Shown here piece after piece: positions 1 through 9,136 of a stretch of 30,126 nucleotides of DNA. A model generated the notes under the pieces. That model searched no databases. It had not been told where the DNA came from and was given only the letters and a program-made list of their open reading frames with translations. Position numbers and translations under genes: made by a program. The DNA lies in contig JACKFF010000021.1 of the NCBI GenBank assembly GCA_020632595.1, forward strand, positions 1-30,126, in the 5' to 3' direction. This stretch comes from Nitrospiraceae bacterium. Lineage in GTDB: Bacteria > Nitrospirota > Nitrospiria > Nitrospirales > UBA8639. Position 1 is the first letter of the stretch. Every line of letters starts with the position of its first letter.

Positions 1-2
1 TG

Positions 3-1427
3 TTATTCTTATTTCCATCATCCGGACGGACCGGCTTTCTGGATAGTGCCCTGGATTTTGGAAAAGATCTCCTGGGCAAAGCGGCGATCAATTACTCAAA
101 TAAATATGAACAAAAATTAACTCGATTGCTCCAATCCCTGCGTCAACCGGCAGTCGGCAATCAACCCTTCATTCAGGGCATCATACCCGGCAACCCCTAT
201 GACCCCAATGCGTTCGAGGGTCAAAAGCCCAATGACTCGAACGGCTTCTATGGCACAACCAATCCTCAATATGGCAATCAATGGAACCCGTACGGACAAA
301 ATCCCGGATATCCTCAGGGTGCTCAACAGGGTGGCTATGCCGGGCAACCCCTCGGATTGAGCTATCCGACCGATCCCAATTATGGCGGGTATCCCCCTGG
401 CGATCCCAATGCCTATTCGCAGGGGCAAGGCTCCTATGACCCCTATAATCCCATCCAGGGCTATCCCTCCGCTGGAGGCTATGGGCAATATCCGAACCAG
501 ACATCTCCCGTGGATCCAAATTATGGCCATAATCCCTATGGTCAATTACACCCATACGATCAGGGACAGGGAGGATACCCGTTAAACGATCCAAATAGAG
601 GAAGTTCCGGCTATCCCTCGACCCCTTATCCCCAGCAAGGAGGACAAAACCCCTCCCATCAATATGGTAGAGCGCGATACTCTGGACAGCCGGATCCACT
701 TTCACCGCAAGGCAGGTATGACCCTTATCAACCACAAGCTCAATCTCCCCAATCACCGGCATATACTCAACCCGCACCCCCTTCATATCCTTCCAACCCG
801 GCTATGGAAGCAACAACTGCCCCGGCCATCGGGCGCGTTGAAGGACTTAGACTTGACGTCGCCCTCGTCAAAAAAACCTTCGTCAACGGAGCCGAAACCC
901 TTACACCAATTCAAGATGGGGATATTCTGAAAGACGGCCGCGGCAATGCAAAGGCCGGGGAGAAATTCAGGATGATGTTCAGGGCAAATACCGATTGTTA
1001 TGTCTATGTCATTGCCATTGACGGATCCGCCTGGGCGCAGGGAGTCTTTCCCTCGCTTACGTCACCTTTTGCCAATCCCATCAAGCAGGGGCAACAATAT
1101 GTCATCCCTGACAACAATAATTGGTTCAGCCTGGATCAATTCAAAGGAATTGAAACCGTCTTCTTTGTGGCCTCGCCGGACAAGCGTCAAGATATTGAAG
1201 AGATCCTGGCGAGTATTGGAGGGCGGGAACGCCATCCCGCAACCACACCCCAACAGGTTACCGAAGCACCGATCATTCCGGCAGGATTCTATGGACACCA
1301 ACAAAGCACCACACCGTTTACCCTTGGGCAGAGCAGCGCATCAGACCAGGATTTGATGCCGACCACCTACTTCACCCAAAAAGCCGGCGAGGCCTTACGA
1401 GTCACTCGATGGTTCCGACACGAATAG
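3..1427 (+). CDS. DUF4384 protein, 5'-truncated by window edge
   Basis: The reading frame is open back to base 3, so the true start lies outside the window; the first in-frame start-like codon (TTG at 126) is internal. The residues before it (SALDFGKDLL... NYSNKYEQ) align with the N-terminal regions of the next two genes, which supports the extension. A long Pro/Gly/Tyr/Gln-rich segment (about 180-820) with YPQ, NPYG and DPNYG units is followed by a conserved C-terminal domain of about 180 residues (from about 835). That domain holds the DGDILKDGRGN, KFRMMFRAN and WFSLDQFKGIET blocks typical of DUF4384. In this family the domain often sits in envelope lipoproteins or is fused to caspase or kinase domains. 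The molecular function is unknown. The protein ends in TRWFRHE, as do its paralogues. I am confident of family and frame, not of role. Confidence 0.85.
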   Translation, partial: LFLFPSSGRTGFLDSALDFGKDLLGKAAINYSNKYEQKLTRLLQSLRQPAVGNQPFIQGIIPGNPYDPNAFEGQKPNDSNGFYGTTNPQYGNQWNPYGQNPGYPQGAQQGGYAGQPLGLSYPTDPNYGGYPPGDPNAYSQGQGSYDPYNPIQGYPSAGGYGQYPNQTSPVDPNYGHNPYGQLHPYDQGQGGYPLNDPNRGSSGYPSTPYPQQGGQNPSHQYGRARYSGQPDPLSPQGRYDPYQPQAQSPQSPAYTQPAPPSYPSNPAMEATTAPAIGRVEGLRLDVALVKKTFVNGAETLTPIQDGDILKDGRGNAKAGEKFRMMFRANTDCYVYVIAIDGSAWAQGVFPSLTSPFANPIKQGQQYVIPDNNNWFSLDQFKGIETVFFVASPDKRQDIEEILASIGGRERHPATTPQQVTEAPIIPAGFYGHQQSTTPFTLGQSSASDQDLMPTTYFTQKAGEALRVTRWFRHE

Positions 1428-1435
1428 AGTTTTTA

Positions 1436-2875
1436 ATGAAGACACAGACACAATCCACCATCGCCACGATCCTCATCTCAGCCATGCTGGCTTCATGCTC
1501 CACTCCCCAAGGAAAAGGTGACTTTTCGCAGAGCATTCCCTGCCAGCCCGGAAGCGCACAATTGACCGAAAGTCCCATGGCCTCGTTTGCGAAACAGGTC
1601 ATTCTTAATCCGCTGGCTAATATCGGAGGCACGTTGCTGGCAACCGCTGCCGCCAATTACAGCCAACACTATACAGACAACTTAAATACGCTTCTTACCA
1701 AACTCGTCACACCGAAAAAGAAAAAGAAGAAGGAGTCTGATCAATATTACGGTGACCAGGGATTCCAGCAGGGACAACCAATCAATCCCTACACGGGCCT
1801 TCCCGTTCAGATTGATCCCTATACGGGCCTTCCTATTCAAACCGACCCGAACACCGGCCTGCCGCTCCAGGTTGATCCCAATACCGGACTCCCCATTGGA
1901 AACCAAGAAGGGTTTGATCCCGGACAATTTCCTGGAGATTCCAACTCCGGATACGGCGGGGCACCACCGTTCAATGATGGAACACCACAATACGGATTTG
2001 ATGCAAACTATCCACATGTCCAAGGGCGTGGAGTACCAGGACAGCTTCCCCACGCAAGATTTCCCTCAACCCCTTGTGACCAGGAGGCGAACCCGCAGGC
2101 CTTCCAGGCCGGCGATTCGCAAACCCAACTTTCCGGCTACGATCCCAATGTGCCGCAACAAGAATATCCTCAAGATTTGAATGCGCAGGGCTATACGCAA
2201 GAAGATCCTTATGCCCAACATTCATACCCGCAAGACTCCTACACGCAGCCAGGACCGGAGACAGGAGTCCAAACCCAGGAGACAGAAACTCCGATCGGAT
2301 TGGATGTCATCATGGTGAAGAAAGCAATTCGAAACGGAGCTCCCGTGGTCCTCCCGATTCAAGACGGCGACGTTCTCAGAGACGGACGCGGGAATGCGGC
2401 GGCAGGCGACAAATTTCGGATCATGTTCAGGCCCAACAGCGATGGGCATGTCTACGTTATCGCCATTGACGGTTCAGGCTGGGCGCAAGGCATCTTTCCG
2501 CCGCCAACAGCTCCCTTGGCCAATCCGGTCAAAGCAGGCGAACAATATATAATTCCCGAAGGCAACAACTGGTTTAGCCTTGATCAATTTAAGGGGATTG
2601 AAACCATCTTCTTCGTCGTGTCGCAGGACAAGCGTCAGGACATCGAAGAAATCCTCCAAAGCATCACCGGGCACGAACGTCCGGCATCCGAAAGTCCTCA
2701 CCAGGTGACCAAAGTAGCCATGGTGCCCTATGGGGTGGGAAGAACCCGGCCGAGCGCCAAACCGTTCGGCCTCCCGGAAGGGTCAGGTTCGGATCACGCC
2801 ATCATTCCCACAAGTTATCTGGCACAACAGGCCGGGCAGGATCTGCGGCTCACTCGCTGGTTCCGCCACGAATAG
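1436..2875 (+). CDS. DUF4384 lipoprotein with tandem decapeptide repeats
   Basis: This is the second of three tandem paralogues and begins 8 bases after the previous stop. I chose ATG 1436 rather than the overlapping ATG at 1409 because it gives a clean lipoprotein signal: MKTQTQS, a hydrophobic stretch, then the lipobox LASC. The mature protein should therefore be lipidated and probably envelope-anchored. After a Lys-rich cluster (KKKKKKE, near 1720) come four tandem P-(Y/N)-T-G-L-P units, then a Gln/Tyr/Pro-rich linker. The C-terminal DUF4384 domain (about 2290-2690) has the DGDVLRDGRGN and WFSLDQFKGIET blocks, and the end is TRWFRHE. The compact arrangement suggests co-transcription with its neighbours. 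Function is unknown; a surface or stress-related envelope role is only a guess. Confidence 0.85.
   Translation: MKTQTQSTIATILISAMLASCSTPQGKGDFSQSIPCQPGSAQLTESPMASFAKQVILNPLANIGGTLLATAAANYSQHYTDNLNTLLTKLVTPKKKKKKESDQYYGDQGFQQGQPINPYTGLPVQIDPYTGLPIQTDPNTGLPLQVDPNTGLPIGNQEGFDPGQFPGDSNSGYGGAPPFNDGTPQYGFDANYPHVQGRGVPGQLPHARFPSTPCDQEANPQAFQAGDSQTQLSGYDPNVPQQEYPQDLNAQGYTQEDPYAQHSYPQDSYTQPGPETGVQTQETETPIGLDVIMVKKAIRNGAPVVLPIQDGDVLRDGRGNAAAGDKFRIMFRPNSDGHVYVIAIDGSGWAQGIFPPPTAPLANPVKAGEQYIIPEGNNWFSLDQFKGIETIFFVVSQDKRQDIEEILQSITGHERPASESPHQVTKVAMVPYGVGRTRPSAKPFGLPEGSGSDHAIIPTSYLAQQAGQDLRLTRWFRHE
1787..1906 (+). repeat. 4 x 30-bp tandem repeat in coding sequence
   Basis: Four consecutive 30-base units each encode P-(Y/N)-T-G-L-P followed by four variable residues. 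The codons differ between units (for example ACG GGC CTT against ACC GGA CTC), so the peptide is conserved more than the DNA. That suggests selection on the protein repeat rather than a recent slippage event. Confidence 0.85.
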
Positions 2876-2951
2876 GGTGCGGTCACCAGGATAAGCATGA
2901 TGTCATTCCATTAGATAGCTGGCCGGTATACACCTGACCGACAACGCTTCA

Positions 2952-4214
2952 ATGACTCACCCCCTCCCACGACGTCCCTGGCTGCTCATGGGTACCAGCC
3001 TTCTCTTCAGCGGTTGTATGGCGCTCCCGTTTTTAATTCCCCCACTCGTAGAATTCGGGGCCAACCTCTTGAGAACAGCGGTTAACAACTACGGGAATGC
3101 CCATGAACAGAATATGGAACACCTGCTAGTGGCCCTTCAACAACCGAATAATCCAATGATGTCCCAAGGCATCATTGCTAATCCCTATGGACAACCTGGC
3201 GGAGATCAACAAACCGTGTATCCCGGTCAGGGTTACCAGGCTACGCAAGGATATCCCGCTCCTCAGGGATATCCATCCTCTCCAGGCTATCCTCAACAAC
3301 CGTATGACCCTTATCAAAATCAGCAGCCGCAATACGCCGGGAATGCTCTCCCTCCCAATAACCCCTACCCGGACCAAGAGCAACAAGGAAATCCCTATTC
3401 CACCAATCCTGTCTACCCCAACCAACAAGTCTCGGTCCCAGGATATTCCTCCGCTCCACAGAATCAATATCCGCAGCAGAGCCAACAGGCCAATGCCTAT
3501 CCGAACACTCAGGCTATGTATCCCAATCAGCAGAATCCGTACCCGAATCAGGCGCCCAATTCGAATCAACTACCAGAGACTCCCCAATACCAGACCGCTC
3601 AGCCGGAAACAGCACAGACCGGACCCGTGCCGATCAGCCTGGATGTGCTGCTGGTCAAAAAACATATGGTCAATGGGGTACAGTCCTACCTGCCCATTAA
3701 GGACGGGGACATTCTTCTGGATGGAAGAGGCAATCCGCAGGCCGGTGATAAATTCCGTGTCATGTTCCGCGCCAATACCGATTGCTTCGTCTATGTGATT
3801 GCGGTAGACGGAACGGCCTGGGCTCAAGGCATTTTCCCGACAGCCTCCAGCCCGTTTGCCAATCCGATTAAAGCCGGTCAGCAGTATATTCTGCCGGAAG
3901 GAACGAATTGGTTCAGCCTGGATCAGTTCAAAGGTATTGAAACCATCTTCGTGGTGGCCTCCCGCGCACCGCGCCAGGATATCGAACACATTCTGACGAC
4001 TATTACCGGGCGCGAACGAAGTCCGACTGAAAAACCCCAAGCAGTTAGCGAACCCGCTATCATTCCCAATGGGTATTCCGGTGCACGTCCAGGTTTGTCC
4101 CCCTTTGCCTTTCCAGCCGCACAGAACCAGCAACAGGAATTACTTCCCACCACCTACTTTGTCAAAACAGCCGGCGAAGACCTCCGTATCACCCGCTGGT
4201 TCCGCCATCAGTAA
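2952..4214 (+). CDS. DUF4384 lipoprotein, Pro/Gln/Tyr-rich linker
   Basis: Third tandem DUF4384 paralogue, 420 residues. The N-terminus MTHPLPRRPW is followed by a hydrophobic core and a lipobox FSGC (Cys about residue 22), so it is predicted to be a lipoprotein. A helical segment (about residues 30-60) precedes a linker of about 150 residues dominated by YPQ, YPNQ and NPYP units. The C-terminal DUF4384 domain (about residues 225-350) contains DGDILLDGRGN, FRVMFRANTD and NWFSLDQFKGIET; the end is TRWFRHQ. It starts 76 bases after the previous stop, and no obvious terminator separates the two genes. Linker composition and length differ among the three paralogues while the domain is almost unchanged. 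Function is unknown. Confidence 0.85.
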   Translation: MTHPLPRRPWLLMGTSLLFSGCMALPFLIPPLVEFGANLLRTAVNNYGNAHEQNMEHLLVALQQPNNPMMSQGIIANPYGQPGGDQQTVYPGQGYQATQGYPAPQGYPSSPGYPQQPYDPYQNQQPQYAGNALPPNNPYPDQEQQGNPYSTNPVYPNQQVSVPGYSSAPQNQYPQQSQQANAYPNTQAMYPNQQNPYPNQAPNSNQLPETPQYQTAQPETAQTGPVPISLDVLLVKKHMVNGVQSYLPIKDGDILLDGRGNPQAGDKFRVMFRANTDCFVYVIAVDGTAWAQGIFPTASSPFANPIKAGQQYILPEGTNWFSLDQFKGIETIFVVASRAPRQDIEHILTTITGRERSPTEKPQAVSEPAIIPNGYSGARPGLSPFAFPAAQNQQQELLPTTYFVKTAGEDLRITRWFRHQ

Positions 4215-4348
4215 ACAAACGAATGTTTCAATCCACAAGGCACATTCGACATTCTCCAGAAAAATACATCCAGGGACTGTTGAATATTGTAATAATTTTG
4301 CCGTTTCATTCGCTTCTGAGTCACTGAGGCTCACCAGAGAAAAATAGT

Positions 4349-4493
4349 GGAGTGTTCAAAAAGACCGCTCCAGTCCTGTCATGAGGCCTCTCGAAGGAAA
4401 GGCCGCAGCCGCTAGGACGAGCGGAGCGTACGGAGAAGTACGTGAGCACGGCCTAGGGGCGAGAACGCCGCTGGCGGTATTTTTCGACACTCC
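4349..4493. repeat. MITE-like palindromic dispersed repeat
   Basis: A 145-base intergenic element with imperfect terminal inverted repeats: GGAGTGTTCAAAAAGACCG (4349-4367) against the complement of CGGTATTTTTCGACACTCC (4475-4493), 16 of 19 matching. The interior is GC-rich and includes the GAGAACGCCGCTGGCGG segment. No open reading frame covers it. From memory, closely similar elements are scattered between genes in Nitrospira genomes, but this could not be checked here. It may be a non-autonomous mobile element or a transcribed hairpin. Confidence 0.7.
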
Positions 4494-4499
4494 CTATTC

Positions 4500-5213
4500 A
4501 CGTCGTAGGCACTATGGATACTGAAATAGGGTCAGGATTACCTAAAAGGGCAACCCCTGACACCAAATCCTTTCCCCGTAGATCCGGTTGGTTTGCTCAA
4601 GACTTTATAATCCGTATTTTTTTGCCCTTTGATCGCGTACACGTTCATTCCCTGAAACCCACCATCCCAATTTTCCAAGACGGTAAAAAAAACACTCTGG
4701 GATGATGCCCCGATTACTCTTGCAATTGCCGATGTCAATCGATAACTTTCTAGAATATTGTAGATTGATGGTAAAAAACTCTTGAAAAACAAGGGAGACC
4801 CGGATAGATACCCAATTAAAATGTGCTATAATCGGGCCCAAAATGACCTTGAGTCAGAAAATTTTCTCACTTAGTCTCTTAAGCTGCGAATTGCCTCAAG
4901 GTGTTGTTCAAACTTTCCATGACCATATTGCTGCGTGCGACCATCTCCAATGGCTTTCTTGTCTACAACGGCTAATGATAGAAAGCGATCAAGGTCTCTC
5001 GCTTCCGGGTTGTCCTACGATAAATTCCCTCTCTTCCCTCAGTTCTGCATACCCCCATATAGTACAATTCACGATGGAACCCAGATCAAGCAGGGGGACC
5101 ATCTCCCCCTGTGTCAACGCAGAATAACCTTCCCCATTGATCATTCCTTCTTAAGTTTTTTCCTCAATGGGATATTTTATATGGGCAGTTTCAGTTTCAT
5201 AATCTTTATAAAC
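4500..5213. other. Long intergenic region before opgG
   Basis: More than 700 bases with no convincing gene. Short open frames occur on both strands (4514-4705 +, 4538-4792 -, 4843-5127 +), but none has a ribosome-binding site, family motif or signal peptide I recognise. The only regulatory candidate is the extended -10 at 4824-4832. Most of the stretch is probably an opgG leader plus degraded sequence. Confidence 0.5.
4824..4832 (+). promoter_or_regulatory. Candidate extended -10 promoter (TGCTATAAT)
   Basis: TG-C-TATAAT is a perfect extended -10 element. No good -35 box lies at the expected distance, which is normal for extended -10 promoters. It is about 390 bases upstream of opgG, so it would give a long leader. 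The only support is motif quality. Confidence 0.35.
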
Positions 5214-5226
5214 GGGAGCGTCAGTG

Positions 5227-6768
5227 ATGAGAATCTTGTTAGCTGGAATGGTCGCGATGTTCTTGATGTTCCCCCTGCATGCAGCAGCGGGCTTCACATT
5301 CGATCAGGTGGTTCAGAAAGCGAAAAACTTAGCGGATAAACCCTATGAGGCCCCTCAACTTGTCCCAAAAATTATGCGGGAAATTTCGTATGAGGCGTAT
5401 AAAGGGATCCGGTTTAATCCTGACCACAGTCTGTGGAAAGAGAGCCAATCGAATTTTCAAGTCATGTTTCTTACTCCGGGGTTGCATTACACCCACCCGG
5501 TGACTCTCAACGTCATCGACGCCGAAGGTCTGCGCCCGCTGGTTTTTAAGAAAACCGACTTTCTGTTTGCCGACCCCGAAATAGAAAAACGGGTGCCGGC
5601 CGACGTAGGGTTTGCCGGATTCAAGCTGACCTTTCCCTTGAAAAACAAAAATGAGCAAAATCAGTTTTTGGTCTTTGCGGGGGCGAGTTATTTTCGGGGG
5701 GTCGGAAAGGAAAACGTGTTCGGGTTAGCAGGACGAGGCCTGGCGATTGATACGGGACTCCCCAGCGGGGAAGTATTTCCTTCATTCACGGAATTCTGGT
5801 TGGTACGTCCGTCTCCGGATGCCAAAGAAATGGTGGTCTATGGGTTACTGGACAGCATCAGTCTCACTGGAGCGTATCAATTTACTATTATTCCCGGGAG
5901 CCAGACAAAGATGAAGGTACGCACCAAACTCTTCCCGAGAAAACCCATTCAATTATTGGGCGTTGCCCCACTGACCAGTATGTTCTTTTATGGAGAGAAT
6001 ACCCCACGACCGGTTGGAGAATGGCGCCGGGAAGTCCATGATTCGGACGGATTGCAGATTCATGATGGCCTCACCCGTGAGTGGTTGTGGCGTCCCTTGA
6101 TGAATCCTGCCAATCTGGAAATGGATTTTTTCAGCACGGACAATGTCCAAGGATTCGGTTTATTGCAACGCGAAGACAAATTTTCTGGCTACGAAGATTT
6201 AGGGGCGCATTATGAACAACGTCCAAGCGCCTGGGTTGAACCACAGGGTGACTGGGGACAAGGAAAAGTGGTGCTCGTCCAACTGCCTACTCCCAATGAA
6301 ACGCATGACAATATCGTCGCGTTTTGGACACCCGTAGCGCCCGTGACCCGCGAGACCCCCTTAGAAATGTCCTATGATGTGAATTTTGGGAAGGCCACCC
6401 TCTCACAAAATCCGTTAGGAACCGTGGTCAATACCTTTATCGGAGACGGCAATCGTATCGGGGGAGGAAATGTTCCCCAGGCGTATCGAATCATTATCGA
6501 TTTTGCTGGTGGTCCGCTGAGTAAAATGCCGCCTGATGCTCCCATCAGCGGCCAGGTCACGGTGCTGGACAATAGCGACATCCTGGAGCATTTTGTGGAA
6601 TATCATGAACAGATACAAGGATGGCGATTGTCCATCCTGGCCAAACCTCAGGACAAAAAGCCGCTTCATTTGCGGGCATTTCTCAAAACAGATTCGGCCA
6701 CCTTAACGGAAACCTGGACGTACCGACTGCCAATGAACAACCACATTCTGGCACAAGAAAAAGAATAA
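5227..6768 (+). CDS. opgG: Periplasmic glucan biosynthesis protein OpgG (MdoG)
   Basis: OpgG is the periplasmic protein needed to build the backbone and branches of osmoregulated periplasmic glucans. The product starts MRILLAGMVAMFLMFPLHAAAG, a Sec signal peptide, followed by FTFDQVVQKAKNLADKPYE, the characteristic mature N-terminus. About 513 residues is the normal length. Internal blocks such as FLTPGLHYTHPV, FAGASYFRGVG, LIHDGLTREW-like sequence and DNVQGFGLLQR match the MdoG fold (a beta-sandwich domain plus an Ig-like C-terminal domain). I chose ATG 5227 over GTG 5224 because the GGGAG at 5214-5218 is 8 bases from the ATG. The stop overlaps the next gene's start (TAATG), which points to translational coupling. 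Confidence 0.95.
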   Translation: MRILLAGMVAMFLMFPLHAAAGFTFDQVVQKAKNLADKPYEAPQLVPKIMREISYEAYKGIRFNPDHSLWKESQSNFQVMFLTPGLHYTHPVTLNVIDAEGLRPLVFKKTDFLFADPEIEKRVPADVGFAGFKLTFPLKNKNEQNQFLVFAGASYFRGVGKENVFGLAGRGLAIDTGLPSGEVFPSFTEFWLVRPSPDAKEMVVYGLLDSISLTGAYQFTIIPGSQTKMKVRTKLFPRKPIQLLGVAPLTSMFFYGENTPRPVGEWRREVHDSDGLQIHDGLTREWLWRPLMNPANLEMDFFSTDNVQGFGLLQREDKFSGYEDLGAHYEQRPSAWVEPQGDWGQGKVVLVQLPTPNETHDNIVAFWTPVAPVTRETPLEMSYDVNFGKATLSQNPLGTVVNTFIGDGNRIGGGNVPQAYRIIIDFAGGPLSKMPPDAPISGQVTVLDNSDILEHFVEYHEQIQGWRLSILAKPQDKKPLHLRAFLKTDSATLTETWTYRLPMNNHILAQEKE

Positions 6769-7016
6769 TGGCCCGATCGATTGCCGAACATACTCTCTCA
6801 CGAGCCTGTGATTACCTGTCGGCAATGGGAGTAGAATTAACCCGCGAGGTCACGCTGCGGGCTCTTACCCTGGTTGAGGCCGGACTGGCTTCACAAGAGG
6901 AAGATCCACTGCAATTTGTTATGACAAGGATCCATGACCACTTTGCCCTGCAGAATCCTCCTCTTCCGACCACCGCTCCACCGATCACACGCGGAAGCAT
7001 GAGTTTTAAACCATGA
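6768..7016 (+). CDS. Small unknown protein between opgG and opgH
   Basis: An 82-residue protein whose start overlaps the opgG stop (TAATG, 6766-6770) and whose stop overlaps the opgH start (ATGA, 7013-7016). Both junctions are classic translational-coupling arrangements, so this is very likely a real gene. A longer version starting at 6621 would overlap opgG deeply and is rejected. The sequence (MARSIAEHTLSRACDYLSAM... EVTLRALTLVEAGLA) looks helical, with no signal peptide or membrane segment, so it should be cytoplasmic. The C-terminus is Pro/Thr-rich. I do not recognise the family. By context it could modulate or stabilise the cytoplasmic side of OpgH, which here lacks the long N-terminal region of the enterobacterial enzyme; that is inference. 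Confidence 0.8.
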   Translation: MARSIAEHTLSRACDYLSAMGVELTREVTLRALTLVEAGLASQEEDPLQFVMTRIHDHFALQNPPLPTTAPPITRGSMSFKP

Positions 7017-9136
7017 AAATTCGTGAAGCCACAATCGCGGAAGCCCGGCATTCGCTCACCACCCCCAGACGAATCAGCTGGAGAATTGCCGCAGGACTCC
7101 GGCGTGCCCTGCTGACCATATTAGTCCTCATTCAATCATTAGTGGCCGCTTCGTATATGACGGCCATTCTTCCCTATCATGGGGGGAATTTCCTGGAGAT
7201 GGCGATTATTACCCTGTTTTTTGTGCTATTCGTCTGGATTTCCGTTGGATTTTGGATTGGGATTTTCGGATTTGTCCTCCGGTGTTTCGGCGGTGACCGA
7301 TTTTCCCCACTGGGACGCCATACCGCTGCAGAGTTAAGCACTCAACCCCTAGCACGGACAGCCGTGGTCATGCCGATCTACCACGAACCCATTCAGCGGA
7401 CGTTCGGCGGGATCCGCGCAATGTATCGCTCATTGGAACAGACCGGACAAATTGACCATTTTGATTTTTTCATTCTTTCCGACAGCCGCAATCCGGATGT
7501 GTGGTTGGCTGAACAAGCCGCCTGGCATCGGTTATGTACCGAATTGGGAGCGGGCGGACATCTGTTTTATCGGCGCCGGTCTCTGAACCAACATTATAAA
7601 AGTGGCAATATTGCCGACTTTCTTCGACGCTGGGGTTCCGGCTATGAGTATATGATCGTCCTTGATGCAGACAGTCTCATGGGTGGATCCACCCTGGTCA
7701 CGATGGTGCAACTCATGCAGGCTGAACCTCAAACAGGCATTCTGCAAACCAGCCCCACCTTAATCAATGCCCGTTCAATGTTTGCACGGGTCCAGCAATT
7801 CGCCAATCATATCTATGGCCCATTGTTTACGACAGGCCTTGCCTCCCTGCAGCTTGGGGAAGCAGTCTACTGGGGCCATAACGCCATTCTTCGCACCCAG
7901 GCGTTTATGAAACATGCGGGCCTGAAGCGGCTTCCCGGACCGGGACTTTTTCATGGCCCTATTCTCAGTCACGATTTTGTGGAAGCGTCATTTATGGGAC
8001 GGGGAGGGTATGAAGTCTGGCTCGAACCGGAACTCTCTCACAGTTATGAAGAATCTCCTCCCACCCTTGTGGATGACCTGCAACGCGATAAACGCTGGGC
8101 CAAAGGTAATTTACAGCACATCTGGCTCATGCTGTTTGAACCCGGCTTGCGGCCTGCGCATCGCATGGCCTTTTTGAACGGGATTATGTCCTACCTGGCC
8201 TCCCCGTTGTGGTTGATCTTTTTGGTGTTAACCACGATCGAAGCCGCACGTCTGGTTCTGTATCCCATCAATTACTTCCCGGAACCTCATAGCCTGTTCC
8301 CCCATTGGCCTGAATGGAATCCTGAATGGGCCATCATTCTGGCCAGCAGCACATTGTTTCTGCTGTTTCTTCCAAAATTTCTGTCCGTGATCGATGTCAT
8401 CCGGTGCCGCCGGGGCAGACAGCACGGAGGCATCATTCGACTGTTGATCAGTGTCTTCCTGGAAATTGTCGTATCTACTCTTCTGGCGCCCATTCGCATG
8501 TTGGCCCATAGCCGTTTTGTGTTGGAAGCGCTGCTTAACACCTCGTTGCGATGGGCCGGCCAGAATCGGACAGATGAAACCGGCTGGTCCGCCGCCATTT
8601 TAAATCAGGCCCCGGGGACGCTGATTGCCGGAGCCTGGGCCGCATTTGCTTTCTGGCTTGATCAGATGTTTTTTTTCTGGTCCCTTCCGGTCGCAGGACC
8701 ACTTGTCTTTGCCGCGCCCACCTCCGTCTTTCTCAGTCGGGTGGGACCAGGTGACCGACTGAAGCGCTGGGGATTTTTGCAAGTTCCCGAGGAACGTCAT
8801 GGCTCGCCATTGCTGGATGATGTCTATGCCAGGACCTATCCTCAACTAGAAACCTACACTGAACGATCTTCTCCCGCTATACAGGCTATTTTGGATCCCG
8901 TGCTAAACCAGGTCCATCAAGCCATGGCTCATGCGCATCGAGGTGGCAAAAAACAGGAAATGATCCTCGCGCTCCGCAAACGGTGCTTTCAACATGGTCC
9001 ACACTCCCTCACACAAAAAGAACTCTGTCACCTGGTACGGGACCGGGCCAGTTTGCAATGGCTGCATGAACAGGCCTGGCAGGCTCCACCTGATTCCTAC
9101 TGGGGCAAAGCCCTTCAGCATCACTTTCAACACTAA
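7013..9136 (+). CDS. opgH: Glucan glucosyltransferase OpgH (MdoH)
   Basis: Inner-membrane family 2 glycosyltransferase that polymerises glucose from UDP-glucose for periplasmic glucans. Visible motifs are VMPIYHEP (from residue 119), the DAD pair (D218, D220), the catalytic-base region SHDF (D321) and QRDKRW (357-362), the D,D,D,QxxRW signature of processive GT2 enzymes. Two hydrophobic segments lie before the catalytic domain (about residues 34-90) and several after it (about 385-580). The product has 707 residues, shorter than the roughly 850 of the E. coli protein because the N-terminal cytoplasmic extension is reduced. It is the last gene of the opgG-orf-opgH operon, with an ATGA overlap to the gene before it. 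Confidence 0.95.
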   Translation: MKIREATIAEARHSLTTPRRISWRIAAGLRRALLTILVLIQSLVAASYMTAILPYHGGNFLEMAIITLFFVLFVWISVGFWIGIFGFVLRCFGGDRFSPLGRHTAAELSTQPLARTAVVMPIYHEPIQRTFGGIRAMYRSLEQTGQIDHFDFFILSDSRNPDVWLAEQAAWHRLCTELGAGGHLFYRRRSLNQHYKSGNIADFLRRWGSGYEYMIVLDADSLMGGSTLVTMVQLMQAEPQTGILQTSPTLINARSMFARVQQFANHIYGPLFTTGLASLQLGEAVYWGHNAILRTQAFMKHAGLKRLPGPGLFHGPILSHDFVEASFMGRGGYEVWLEPELSHSYEESPPTLVDDLQRDKRWAKGNLQHIWLMLFEPGLRPAHRMAFLNGIMSYLASPLWLIFLVLTTIEAARLVLYPINYFPEPHSLFPHWPEWNPEWAIILASSTLFLLFLPKFLSVIDVIRCRRGRQHGGIIRLLISVFLEIVVSTLLAPIRMLAHSRFVLEALLNTSLRWAGQNRTDETGWSAAILNQAPGTLIAGAWAAFAFWLDQMFFFWSLPVAGPLVFAAPTSVFLSRVGPGDRLKRWGFLQVPEERHGSPLLDDVYARTYPQLETYTERSSPAIQAILDPVLNQVHQAMAHAHRGGKKQEMILALRKRCFQHGPHSLTQKELCHLVRDRASLQWLHEQAWQAPPDSYWGKALQHHFQH

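Noticed and set aside
4538..4792. Minus-strand frame with a protein-like stretch.
   Set aside because: No family match, ribosome-binding site or neighbour support; overlapping frames in both directions are equally long.
4843..5339. Two overlapping plus-strand frames before opgG.
   Set aside because: Poor composition, no start signal, and the second runs into opgG in another frame.
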